Positions 38,559 through 46,201 of a stretch of 64,000 nt of DNA are shown in pieces. Source of the stretch: Brucella anthropi ATCC 49188 (GTDB taxonomy: Bacteria; Pseudomonadota; Alphaproteobacteria; Rhizobiales; Rhizobiaceae). Positions within the stretch are counted from its first letter, which is position 1. Each line of letters opens with the position of its first letter. The notes under the pieces were generated by a model that did not search any database, had not been told where the DNA came from, and was given only the letters and a program-made list of their open reading frames with translations. The stretch spans positions 186,001 through 250,000 of the forward strand of contig NC_009667.1 of the NCBI RefSeq assembly GCF_000017405.1, given 5' to 3'. The position numbers were made by a program, and so were the translations under genes.

Positions 38559-38635
38559 CGGAGTGTAGCGCAGCCTGGTAGCGCACCTCGTTCGGGACGA
38601 GGGGGTCGGAGGTTCAAATCCTCTCACTCCGACCA
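38559..38635 (+). tRNA. tRNA-Pro (anticodon CGG)
   Basis: 77-base cloverleaf: acceptor CGGAGTG with CACTCCG, D-arm around GCGCAGCCTGGTAGCGC, anticodon arm CCTCG-TTCGGGA-CGAGG with CGG at the anticodon, T-arm GGAGG-TTCAAAT-CCTCT, and an encoded CCA end. The anticodon reads CCG (proline). The 3' half is the likely attachment site of the neighbouring prophage. Confidence 0.95.
38591..38635 (+). other. Probable prophage attachment site (attL) in the tRNA-Pro 3' half
   Basis: The integrase gene ends 110 bases from the tRNA 3' end and all genes from there to the window edge are phage-like, so the phage most likely recombined in the tRNA 3' half. The exact core cannot be set because the right-hand copy (attR) is outside the window. 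Confidence 0.55.
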
Positions 38636-38744
38636 TCTTTCAAGTCATTGATAGGCTTGGACAATTCCCGATTTACTGATTTTCTTGCATATTTTACTAA
38701 TTCGCGCCACGGACCGATTACGGACCGAAAGGCTCATTTATTGA

Positions 38745-39806
38745 TCAGAACGCATTGGCCGCATCCTTCTGGAATAGCGGCGATACATGCGAATAAGTCC
38801 TTTCGAACTCTTCCACTGTCATACCCAAAGATGCTGCTGCCTGGTGGGCATCTACGCCAGCTTGTGCAAGCCAAGTCGCCCTTGTGTGGCGCAAGACATG
38901 CGGTGTGACATCTTCCCCTAAACCAGCCTCAGCCCGCACCGAGCGGAATGCCTTATGTGGCTTGGTTATCTTCTCCCCGTTGAAATGCACGATATGGCGC
39001 AAGCTGACAGTCTTTGCCTGCTCGGCACTCCATGCTTCGTCCTTCGCCTTCCAGTAACGAAGGAACCGCAACAAGCGCGGTGGTATCTTTGCCGGTGGCT
39101 TGCGCTTGTTATGGGCTACCCGCTCACCCATGGCCTTGCGGTAGATCACACCTTTATCCAGATCAACATATCCGCCTGTGGTATTCGGCATCCATTGCAG
39201 CCCCAGAATGGGCGATAGGCGCGTTCCGGTATATGTGCCGATCAGAACAAGCCGGATGATGTGATCGCACTTCTGGAGCCTCCTGGCGGCTTTTATAAGC
39301 GCTGCCACTTCATTCCGGGTTAGCCATCGTTCCCTCGGCAGGCTCTTGTCTGGCAATGTTACCGCCGGTACGACATCCAACCCGTATTCCTTGTGATAAT
39401 GATTTATAGCAGCGCGCAGGACTTCCAAATCCCGCCTCGCGCCGCTCTCTGTTTTCCTATGATCGGCAAACTCTCTGCATCTCTTGCCGCGTATTTCATT
39501 GATTGCATCCGCACCGAAGAAGTCATTCAGCCTGTTGACGGCTGCTTCTGTTTCCCTTGGCCTTGAAGTGCGGATGGCCTTCTCATCGAGATAGACCAGC
39601 AAAACATCACCTATCGTGATTGCAGCCGAAGAACCTCCCCTGACTGGCTCATATTTGGACGTGACGTATTCGCGGAGAACTTGCTCTGCCCGTTCAGTCT
39701 CATCCTTAGCGCATCCTGTGCTGATACGCTTTTCTCCGTCTTTAATGAACCAAGTCCCGGTGTCTGATCGGAACCAGAGCCTTGCGGGGCTTCTCTTACG
39801 CGACAT
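38745..39806 (-). CDS. int: Phage integrase (tyrosine recombinase)
   Basis: Site-specific recombinase for integration at the tRNA-Pro. The 353-residue protein has an N-terminal arm-binding part (MSRKRSPARLWFRSDTGTW), a core-binding domain (about 65-150) and the catalytic domain with Arg196 (TGTRLSPILGL), His303 and Arg306 (HVLRHTRATWL) and the nucleophile Tyr338 (ERTYSHVSP). The usual second histidine position reads LGM, as in many relatives. Its first 65 codons overlap the end of the upstream xis-like gene in another frame. Confidence 0.93.
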   Translation of the reverse strand: MSRKRSPARLWFRSDTGTWFIKDGEKRISTGCAKDETERAEQVLREYVTSKYEPVRGGSSAAITIGDVLLVYLDEKAIRTSRPRETEAAVNRLNDFFGADAINEIRGKRCREFADHRKTESGARRDLEVLRAAINHYHKEYGLDVVPAVTLPDKSLPRERWLTRNEVAALIKAARRLQKCDHIIRLVLIGTYTGTRLSPILGLQWMPNTTGGYVDLDKGVIYRKAMGERVAHNKRKPPAKIPPRLLRFLRYWKAKDEAWSAEQAKTVSLRHIVHFNGEKITKPHKAFRSVRAEAGLGEDVTPHVLRHTRATWLAQAGVDAHQAAASLGMTVEEFERTYSHVSPLFQKDAANAF

Positions 39807-40006
39807 CTTTCAATCATCCTTCTTATGCCGTTACGCGTCACAAAATCCTTGTTTGCGATGCGGATGATTTCGAGGTTTCCCTTTGCCGCTTCTGTCCGCA
39901 AAGACGATTTCGTCAGCCGCCCAGAAAAGAATATCTCAACAGCATCTGCAAGCGAGATCAGTTCGTCTTCGTCTAGGTCTGCAATGCGCTTCTGTGCTGC
40001 GCTCAT
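39611..40006 (-). CDS. Xis/excisionase-like DNA-binding protein
   Basis: The 131-residue protein begins with a winged-helix-like segment (ELISLADAVEIFFSGRLTKS followed by SLRTEAAKGNLEIIRI and NGIRRMIERCR), the type found in excisionase-like proteins beside integrases in Rhizobiales prophages. The C-terminal half is polar and low in structure. It overlaps the integrase gene by 196 bases, which is unusual but both frames look protein-like. The role in excision is inferred from fold and position. Confidence 0.65.
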   Translation of the reverse strand: MSAAQKRIADLDEDELISLADAVEIFFSGRLTKSSLRTEAAKGNLEIIRIANKDFVTRNGIRRMIERCRVREAPQGSGSDQTPGLGSLKTEKSVSAQDALRMRLNGQSKFSANTSRPNMSQSGEVLRLQSR

Positions 40007-40079
40007 CGTATTTACCTCTCAAAGCCTCCGGTGCCCGCCCTTGGTTGACGTTGAAAAGTAGAACTCCCTGATGCTGGTA

Positions 40080-40343
40080 TCACTTTCCCGCCTCCTTCCT
40101 TTCGGCTTCTCCCGCCGCTTTCAGCCACTTCTCCCGCGAGACAATCACATCGGCAAACACAAGGTCCTCACGACCGAATACATGCTTCAAGGCCCATCTG
40201 ACGCGCGACCAGAAAGACGATTGGCGTGAGGACAAGATTTCAACGTTCAATGTGCCGTCTATATCCTCATCCGGGCAGACACGGACCAAATGATCAGCGC
40301 TGAAACACCGGCACGGAATATAATGGTAGTTGGGTTCGTACAT
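40080..40343 (-). CDS. Hypothetical phage protein
   Basis: I recognise no family. The 87-residue product has a short cysteine pair near the start (YIPCRCFSADHLVRVC) and a basic, tryptophan-containing middle (FWSRVRWALKHVFG). GGGAGTGAGG directly before the ATG at 40343 is a clear ribosome site. It is the last early-operon gene before a 73-base gap and the xis-like gene. Confidence 0.6.
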   Translation of the reverse strand: MYEPNYHYIPCRCFSADHLVRVCPDEDIDGTLNVEILSSRQSSFWSRVRWALKHVFGREDLVFADVIVSREKWLKAAGEAERKEAGK

Positions 40344-40345
40344 CC

Positions 40346-40540
40346 TCACTCCCTTTCCCGCAGTGCGGCGCGGCCTGCTTCGGTGAGTTCCCAACGACGC
40401 GGGTTCTTCATAACCACGGCCAGCCCAGCCTTGCGCATTTTCTGACGCACTCGATCTTCCTCACGATCAGCGAGACGTAATGTCTGGCCGAACCATAGCC
40501 GTTGGAGAAAGTCGCGATCTCTGCGATCCAGACGGCTCAT
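40346..40540 (-). CDS. Small winged-helix-like phage protein
   Basis: A 64-residue basic protein (RLDRRDRDFLQRLWFGQTLR, then MRKAGLAVVMKNPRRWELTEAG). The last 25 residues resemble the wing of a MarR-type helix-turn-helix (L-x-x-x-G-R-A-A). It overlaps the preceding gene by 4 bases (ATGA). Function unknown; a DNA-binding role is a guess. Confidence 0.6.
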   Translation of the reverse strand: MSRLDRRDRDFLQRLWFGQTLRLADREEDRVRQKMRKAGLAVVMKNPRRWELTEAGRAALRERE

Positions 40541-40728
40541 TCGGAACCGCCTTTCAGGGCTTGGCGACCTTCCACGTCTATGCACGTGCAGCATTCAAAC
40601 TCAGGGCACGTGTCATCAATAGCCATACCGTCCCAATCCATGCAGTAATGCTTGTGATTGCCAGTTAGCGTCCGCATGCGTCGCTCTTCTATGTCCAGAA
40701 GCTCTTGCTCTGTATCGGTCAGCTTCAT
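40537..40728 (-). CDS. Hypothetical phage protein with cysteine cluster
   Basis: 63 residues: an N-terminal helix rich in charged residues (KLTDTEQELLDIEERRMRTL) and a C-terminal part with four cysteines (C-x10-C-x3-CC-x-C type) that could bind metal. GGGGAG lies 8 bases before ATG 40728. Overlaps both neighbours by 4 bases. Confidence 0.6.
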   Translation of the reverse strand: MKLTDTEQELLDIEERRMRTLTGNHKHYCMDWDGMAIDDTCPEFECCTCIDVEGRQALKGGSE

Positions 40729-41006
40729 TTGCTCTGCTCCCCAAGTGCGGATGCGGCGAGCATGGCGCTCCACGTCCTATCTGGGTTGTAGCAGTGAACG
40801 TACCCGTTCGCTGTCATTACCTCTGTCGGCTCCTGTAGAGCTTCGCGGATGGCGAAGATTGCAGCCTTTGCAGCAGTGACATGCTCTTGCCAGTCTCTAT
40901 CCACGCGCTGCAATTCGATGGGCATTGGGTCGCCCATGCTGCCAGTTTCAAAGCAGATGACCCGCGCCACCTTCTCGACAAGCGCTTCGTGTTCCTTACT
41001 CGGCAT
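40725..41006 (-). CDS. Hypothetical phage protein, REPT-type
   Basis: The 93-residue protein shows a pattern EKVARVICFETG, then AAIFAIREALQEPTEVM and a C-terminal MLAASALGE. The same order of motifs occurs in the product of 59304-59579 in the rightward operon, so they are probably distant paralogs. Function unknown; overlaps its neighbours by 4 and 11 bases. Confidence 0.65.
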   Translation of the reverse strand: MPSKEHEALVEKVARVICFETGSMGDPMPIELQRVDRDWQEHVTAAKAAIFAIREALQEPTEVMTANGYVHCYNPDRTWSAMLAASALGEQSK

Positions 41007-41415
41007 TGCTGGCCTCCTTTGCGCGCAAGAGGGCGATCAGAAGTGCGATGGACTGATTTGCACCTTTGCCGCCGAATGTTTCATTTGGGGTTGGTTTTAG
41101 AAGGATAGCGGCCACGGCGGGCTTTTCTTCACCCATGTACCATTCATCTATCCTGATCCATGCGGGATCGCAGACACGTTTCGCCAGCGCGATAGCGGCG
41201 TCTACAGAGGCGGTGAAGAAGGGGGCAGACCAAGACTTGCCGTTGCCAGACCATGTTGCTGCGTCATAGTGCATTTCTGGTCCATCAACGTCATAAGTCC
41301 CGAAGCTTTCACCAAACACCTCTTGCGGAAATCCGAAAGTTTCGGCTATGAGGCCGTCCACTTCCCTGTCAGGCGCGTCTAGCTTGGAGAGACGGGTAAT
41401 GAGGTCGGAGGTCAT
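40996..41415 (-). CDS. Phage ABA-sandwich-domain-like protein
   Basis: 139 residues. The first half (LITRLSKLDAPDREVDGLIA) and the middle segment with SVDAAIALAKRV, and RARKEASNAE-like end fit the phage ABA-sandwich domain found in many early phage operons, with no known activity. Start ATG 41415 overlaps the stop of the tiny membrane gene upstream. Confidence 0.65.
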   Translation of the reverse strand: MTSDLITRLSKLDAPDREVDGLIAETFGFPQEVFGESFGTYDVDGPEMHYDAATWSGNGKSWSAPFFTASVDAAIALAKRVCDPAWIRIDEWYMGEEKPAVAAILLKPTPNETFGGKGANQSIALLIALLRAKEASNAE

Positions 41416-41555
41416 AGCGCACCTACATAGAAAAGAACTGCTCGGATGAGGTGATAGCTGAGGTAGAACAGCGCCCCGCCAGCAAGCGCGAACAGGGTTG
41501 CCAGCCCGACAAAGGACAGCCAGATGAGCGGCGTGGGGTCAGGATAGCGGCTCAT
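41412..41555 (-). CDS. Tiny membrane protein (47 aa)
   Basis: Starts MSRYPDPTPLIWLSFVGLA and continues through one long hydrophobic helix (LATLFALAGGALFYLSYHLI) to a short end. Both ends overlap neighbours by 4 bases (ATGA), which strongly suggests real translation. Function unknown. Confidence 0.65.
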   Translation of the reverse strand: MSRYPDPTPLIWLSFVGLATLFALAGGALFYLSYHLIRAVLFYVGAL

Positions 41556-42244
41556 GACGGCTTCCCTCCCAGCGCTGCGCGGGCTTTGTCGCCCTGATCA
41601 TTCTCAATTGAGGGTGGATAAGCACGAAGGACTGTCCCGTCGTCTTCAGACTTGAAATAGCCGTCATTCCATTTTGACGGGTCTGCATAGAACGACAGCG
41701 CCTTTTCAGCCGCCGCGAGCTTGGCTTCGAGGGCTTCCACCTGTCCTTCAAGTTTTGCGCCTGTAACATTCAATACGCCGTGCGATCGGCACAGATCGGC
41801 GTTGATCTGCTCCAACTCCTTAATCCGCGCAGTGAGTGCTGCGTTGTCGGCTTCGAACCCTTCGATAACGTCACGGCGTTTTTCAAGCAGGTGCAAGCAT
41901 TCTTCGACTTTTGCCGTCGTTGACCATCCGGCTTCAAATTCCGGCATAATCTGCGCGCCGTCATCGTCGCCTTGACCGTCCATGAGCATTTCTTCAATGT
42001 CGTCCAATTCGCGAATGCGCTTCAACTGACGCTCAATTACCTCCTGCGCTTGATTTGGAGTGTATGGAACGTCATCAGGCGCACCGATGACATTGATCAG
42101 AAGATGCGCAAGCACTTCCTCGGCGGCGGTCCATTCATCTGGATCACACGCCATTGGCAAAGTGCTATCTCGCAAGCGGGCATTCTCCGCCCGTTCCGCC
42201 GCCAATAGCTCCTCAGCCTGCGAGCGGGTTCCATTATTAGCCAT
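41552..42244 (-). CDS. Coiled-coil phage protein
   Basis: The 230-residue protein has an acidic N-terminal half and a clear coiled-coil at about residues 115-190 (EECLHLLEKRRDVIEGFEAD, LTARIKELEQINADL and EGQVEALEAKLAAAEKALSF). I recognise no family. It is coupled by overlaps to the HNH gene upstream (1 base) and to the tiny membrane gene downstream (4 bases). Confidence 0.65.
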   Translation of the reverse strand: MANNGTRSQAEELLAAERAENARLRDSTLPMACDPDEWTAAEEVLAHLLINVIGAPDDVPYTPNQAQEVIERQLKRIRELDDIEEMLMDGQGDDDGAQIMPEFEAGWSTTAKVEECLHLLEKRRDVIEGFEADNAALTARIKELEQINADLCRSHGVLNVTGAKLEGQVEALEAKLAAAEKALSFYADPSKWNDGYFKSEDDGTVLRAYPPSIENDQGDKARAALGGKPS

Positions 42245-42792
42245 TACTTCCTCCCGTGATTAGCGTGGAACCCAAGGCACTTCTCAGCGACTTTTCTCGC
42301 AAGGATAGCGTCTTCTCGTTTTTGATATGCGCCGAGATGGTAATCGACGCCCGATGATTTGATCTTGGATTGCCATTTACCGGTGCTTTTTTGAAAGTAA
42401 ACGCCCGTGGCTCCAGACTTATTATCACTACGTTGCCGTAGGTTTTTATTGTTTGTTGCCTGGTCGGTCTCTCTGAGATTTTTCCATCTGTTGTCACTCG
42501 GGTTTCCGTTGATATGGTCGACGAGAAGCGGCCATTTCCCAGTCATGTAGAGCCAAATCACGCGATGCATCCCGTACATTTTCCCGAGTATTCGTGCTTC
42601 GATATATCCTTTAGAGAGACGGCCTATTTTTGTCCCGGCATAACGCTTGTTCCATGCGTTGCAGCACCATTCCGCATCGCGCGAGTTTCCTTCAAACCAC
42701 TTGCTATCTCGGATTTTCCATAGGCAAATCCCGGTTTTTGGATCGTAGTGCATCAATTCGCGAATTTGCTCGGCACTCAATTCACTCGCCAT
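42244..42792 (-). CDS. HNH endonuclease with AP2-type DNA-binding domain
   Basis: The 182-residue protein has an HNH nuclease core (HRVIWLYMTGKWPLLVDHIN, then GNPSDNRWKNLRETDQATNN) and a C-terminal AP2-like segment (SGATGVYFQKSTGKWQSKI, LGAYQKREDAILARKVAE). This is the layout of free-standing homing endonucleases in phages, which cut DNA lacking their gene. It sits inside a run of small overlapping genes and may have arrived separately. Confidence 0.85.
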   Translation of the reverse strand: MASELSAEQIRELMHYDPKTGICLWKIRDSKWFEGNSRDAEWCCNAWNKRYAGTKIGRLSKGYIEARILGKMYGMHRVIWLYMTGKWPLLVDHINGNPSDNRWKNLRETDQATNNKNLRQRSDNKSGATGVYFQKSTGKWQSKIKSSGVDYHLGAYQKREDAILARKVAEKCLGFHANHGRK

Positions 42793-43150
42793 GACGGTCG
42801 CCTCCTGATGGGTGGGTTTCGCCGCGAGCTTTGGCGAGGGCCTTGGATAATACTTCGATCATCTTCTTTTCGTGATTACCGAGATATTCACCGTCTTTTC
42901 CTCCAGTTAGTTGGAGACGAGAAAGGGCAACGTTGGCAGCCTCATAAAGCTCCGGTGCTGCGGCGATCAGGCGAGCATTGGCTAGAGCCTCTTGTCGCGG
43001 CATCATTCCTTCTGCCGGAATGCCGACATGAACATGGGCAATGAATTGCCATTCGTATGATTTCAATCCAGCCTGAACTATCGAATAGCAATCGTCGCCC
43101 AAAGGGGTTTCCCAATCCCACGGTCCCTTCGTATATTTTGTCTCAGCCAT
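42782..43150 (-). CDS. Conserved phage protein, K-Y/F-T-x-GPW type
   Basis: 122 residues starting MAETKYTKGPWDWETPLGDD, with the internal helix ANARLIAAAPELYEAANVAL and C-terminal LSKALAKARGE. The product of 48391-48696 has the same motifs in the same order, so the two are paralogs. Common in phage early regions, function unknown. ATG 43150 overlaps the preceding gene by 8 bases. Confidence 0.7.
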   Translation of the reverse strand: MAETKYTKGPWDWETPLGDDCYSIVQAGLKSYEWQFIAHVHVGIPAEGMMPRQEALANARLIAAAPELYEAANVALSRLQLTGGKDGEYLGNHEKKMIEVLSKALAKARGETHPSGGDRHGE

Positions 43151-43481
43151 TGGCATTCTCCCGGCGCATTTCGCGCATATGATCAGCGTGATCTTCTTCG
43201 GCTTGCTTGATCTGCTCATTAGCTTCTGACATGAGCCAAGCCTTGAGGCTGTCGCTCTCTGAAAGGCGATCTTCCAGCCAGTAAGTCAGGTTCAATTCCT
43301 GCTCGCCGTCGAAGAGTTTTACTTCATCGATCTCGACAGTTGCTTCTTCGGCTGGATCGATAGCGGTGGCTGGTCGGTACTTGCTGACCGAGAATTTGAC
43401 CTTCATCGTAAGCTCGATGTCGGTGCCGCAGCTATCGCCGCTGATTGTGATGCCCTGTGTTGCGTTGAGCTTCCCCATCAC
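43143..43481 (-). CDS. Hypothetical phage protein
   Basis: 112 residues: a beta-rich N-terminal half (ITISGDSCGTDIELTMKVKF) and a charged helical end (EANEQIKQAEEDHADHMREM). No family recognised. Overlaps the next gene by 4 bases. Confidence 0.6.
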   Translation of the reverse strand: MMGKLNATQGITISGDSCGTDIELTMKVKFSVSKYRPATAIDPAEEATVEIDEVKLFDGEQELNLTYWLEDRLSESDSLKAWLMSEANEQIKQAEEDHADHMREMRRENANG

Positions 43482-44479
43482 GCCACCTCACTGCTTGGAG
43501 GGGTGTGGAGAGTGTAGAGTGGGATCACCTCAAAACCACGGGCGGTCAAATCATCGGCTGCTTTTTTGAGCCGAATAAAGTCCCATACTTCATAATCATT
43601 CTCGCGAACCATCCATGCGGCAGGGTATTGCTGTCGCACTTCCCCCTCGCGTCCTGCTTCGTCGGGCTTATCCGCTACTGGATGGAGGGCGCGCTCAATA
43701 ATCGCTTCCCATGCTTTTCGGATTTCTTGCTGTACTTCGTGGTCAAGGCCTCTCAGCTCATCCCCGCCGCGAAACACATCAATCAGACAATCATCGCCTC
43801 GGTCGGAGAATAACCATTTCAGGAAGCGACGGCCGCGCAAGTCTTTGAACAGCGCATCAACTATGTCTCCCGAAGACACCGCCAACTCAGGCGCTGCGGA
43901 AGGCTCGGCGTCGAGCGAAACAACAATCTGTTCTGCCTCGGCCTTGGCTTCTTCCTCGCTTGAAAATCGATCCAGCATCAGGAAGCCATACTTTCCTCCA
44001 TACATTGACCAAGTCTTGCTATCGCTTTTCCATACAGCGAACGATCCGTGACGAGTATGCATCTCCCACCGGAGGCTCTCCCAACGGTCAAAATCAAAGC
44101 CACCGCGACCAAAAACGATTGTGTCATCAAACCTGATGAGACGAGTATCAACCCAAGGATCGGGCTGCGCTACGGAAGTCTCAAGCGCGGAGAGGATGCG
44201 AGCAGAGAAATTTTGAACATCATTTTCAATAGTTGCTTCGTCCCATTCGCCTTCTGACTGCTCGGTGATGAGTTCGCGCAGGATTTCGTTCAGCTTCTTC
44301 ACCCGCACCGCTGCGAGGTGAGGGAAGGCTGCGGTGAGGGCGGTGCGCATGACACGGTAGTTATTGACGCTGATGGACTGTGTGTATTCCATCGGAACGT
44401 TCATCTGCTTTGCCATAGACAGAAGTTCTTCATGCGCAGCGTTCGCTGCCGCCTGTACTGCCTGTTCTGGGATGGTCAT
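43478..44479 (-). CDS. Hypothetical phage protein, 333 aa
   Basis: The largest unknown of the leftward operon. It seems modular: an N-terminal helix block (AVQAAANAAHEELLSMAKQM), a central part with several tryptophans (FDFDRWESLRWEMHTRHGSF), and a C-terminal segment PAAWMVRENDYEVWDFIRLKKA common at the end of small phage proteins. No catalytic motif visible. Overlaps both neighbours by 4 bases. Confidence 0.6.
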   Translation of the reverse strand: MTIPEQAVQAAANAAHEELLSMAKQMNVPMEYTQSISVNNYRVMRTALTAAFPHLAAVRVKKLNEILRELITEQSEGEWDEATIENDVQNFSARILSALETSVAQPDPWVDTRLIRFDDTIVFGRGGFDFDRWESLRWEMHTRHGSFAVWKSDSKTWSMYGGKYGFLMLDRFSSEEEAKAEAEQIVVSLDAEPSAAPELAVSSGDIVDALFKDLRGRRFLKWLFSDRGDDCLIDVFRGGDELRGLDHEVQQEIRKAWEAIIERALHPVADKPDEAGREGEVRQQYPAAWMVRENDYEVWDFIRLKKAADDLTARGFEVIPLYTLHTPPSSEVA

Positions 44480-44871
44480 GGGCGCACCTTCGCGTTCCGA
44501 ATGATGACAAGGGCGGCTTCGTCGTCGCCGGTGATGCGTGACAGGGCGAGGGCAACGCGGCAGGGATCAATCCCGTACTTGGCCCAAAACTTGACCTCGT
44601 TCATGGAATGCTGCTCTCGGTGCAGTTCTGGCGCGAGCGGGATTACCCAATCGTCGTCTGGCTTCTCAGCCTTCCCGGTGTCTCGCTTGCCATACTCTGG
44701 CGCAGCGTACCGGATATGAGCGGCTTCAACGCCATACTGGCCAGTAATCACGCATGGCAGTGTTCTGATCCAAGCCAGATGCTTGCCATTCTCACGCCGT
44801 GGGCGCTTCTGGCCCTTGGATGGTGACGTGCTGAACGCCGTGGGTTCTCTACGTACTGCGAAGGCGGCCAT
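44476..44871 (-). CDS. Ref/DUF968-like HNH nuclease-fold protein
   Basis: 131 residues. KHLAWIRTLPCVITGQYGVE, AAHIRY and the segment PLAPELHREQHSMNEVKFWA fit the DUF968/phage P1 Ref-like group, small recombination-associated nucleases with an HNH-type metal site. It is directly before the RecA-fold ATPase and the RecE-like exonuclease, so it completes a recombination cassette. Activity is inferred. Confidence 0.7.
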   Translation of the reverse strand: MAAFAVRREPTAFSTSPSKGQKRPRRENGKHLAWIRTLPCVITGQYGVEAAHIRYAAPEYGKRDTGKAEKPDDDWVIPLAPELHREQHSMNEVKFWAKYGIDPCRVALALSRITGDDEAALVIIRNAKVRP

Positions 44872-46199
44872 TAGTTCACCTCCGGCAGATCGTTGATCTG
44901 TTCAGCGTTGAGCTTCGACAGGTTGGCAATCCGCGCCTTGTCAAACTCCTCTTCGCCATCCATGACTTTCGCCAAGAACATCGACACGGTGTTCACGCGG
45001 CCCATCGTCGGCAGATCAACCCATTCCGGTGCGGTCTGTTTGACGACACGGTACTGGTTGCGCATGATTTCCATGTCGCCGCCGATCATTGCCGAGGCGA
45101 TAAGCATGTTGACCGAGTTCAAAACCCAGGCATCGGCGTCCGCATCGGTAAAGGGTGGTTCAGACGCACCCTGTTCGCCCGTATCCGGCTCGCTGGAAAG
45201 CGTCTTAAGCTGGTTGGTCACAAACTCCCGATTGAAGCCTTCACCGCTCTCAGCGCCCTTGGATATGGATTTGGCATGGGCCAGACGTTCACCGACATCA
45301 CCGCCGCCCGCTTCCATCTGGTCGGAACGCATTTGGTCAGAAGCTTCGGCAACTGACTTGAGCGTGTCTTTCAGGTTGGCAAGACGGTGCTGATCAGCCT
45401 TGTCGAGACTTCCCCACCATGTGGAAAGAGATTTCATCCCGCCGTTGGCAGCCTGCATCCCGGCGCGCTTGGACATCTCGAAAGCTTCATCAATGTCCTT
45501 GCCGGTATCACTCCAGCTTCGAACGGCCTCACCAATCTTTGGCGTGATCTTGCTACCTTCAGGGAAGGCGTGAAGCAGGTCTCCGGGGCATTTCAGGATA
45601 GTCGGGATATGATTGCCTTCCGCCAACATAAGCGAGACAGTCATTTCGTAGATGAACATCTTCTCCTGAACGACGACAAATCCTTCATTCACGATCTCGT
45701 TCTTGCCGTTCGCGCCCTTGGCCTGAACAACCTTTTCCTTCACACGGCAGCAGAAAATCAGGTGGGCGCGGGTTTGCAGAAGCTCGTTCATAAGCTTCTT
45801 ATGGCCAGCCTTCGGTTTCGCCCAGCAATGGAGGCCGGGGCGCTTGCTCGACTGCTCAATAGCTTCAGCCTGCTCCAGAACGCCGCCGGTGCCTTCCCAC
45901 TCGTGAGAAATGCTGTCGATGATGATGGCAGTGTACCCGGCCTTCTCGAAAGCCTTGATCGCTTCGATATACCGTGCTGACGTGAATGGGGGATCAAGAT
46001 CAATCACGTCAAAACCGCCCGCAACATCCGCATAGAAGCGCGAGCGTTTGTTCTCGGTATCAATAAAGCCGATCTTGCCTTCTGGGCCGACAAGGCCGCG
46101 AGCATAGAGGAGGGCGCTATAGGTCTTGCCAGAGCCGGAAGGGCCAGCAATCGACGTGAGCGTGAATGTCTTTTCGCGTACTGCGCGTTCTATTCTCAT
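44871..46199 (-). CDS. RecA-fold ATPase of the phage recombination module (Sak4-like)
   Basis: The 442-residue protein has Walker A GPSGSGKT (residues 19-26), IGFIDTENKRS, and Walker B AIIIDSISHEWEG, the small RecA core seen in Sak4-like single-strand annealing proteins and related phage ATPases. The C-terminal half (about 220-442) is not one I recognise and may bind partner proteins. Its neighbour is a RecE-like exonuclease (2 bases away), the classical pair for phage homologous recombination. Confidence 0.75.
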   Translation of the reverse strand: MRIERAVREKTFTLTSIAGPSGSGKTYSALLYARGLVGPEGKIGFIDTENKRSRFYADVAGGFDVIDLDPPFTSARYIEAIKAFEKAGYTAIIIDSISHEWEGTGGVLEQAEAIEQSSKRPGLHCWAKPKAGHKKLMNELLQTRAHLIFCCRVKEKVVQAKGANGKNEIVNEGFVVVQEKMFIYEMTVSLMLAEGNHIPTILKCPGDLLHAFPEGSKITPKIGEAVRSWSDTGKDIDEAFEMSKRAGMQAANGGMKSLSTWWGSLDKADQHRLANLKDTLKSVAEASDQMRSDQMEAGGGDVGERLAHAKSISKGAESGEGFNREFVTNQLKTLSSEPDTGEQGASEPPFTDADADAWVLNSVNMLIASAMIGGDMEIMRNQYRVVKQTAPEWVDLPTMGRVNTVSMFLAKVMDGEEEFDKARIANLSKLNAEQINDLPEVN

Positions 46200-46201
46200 G
46201 A

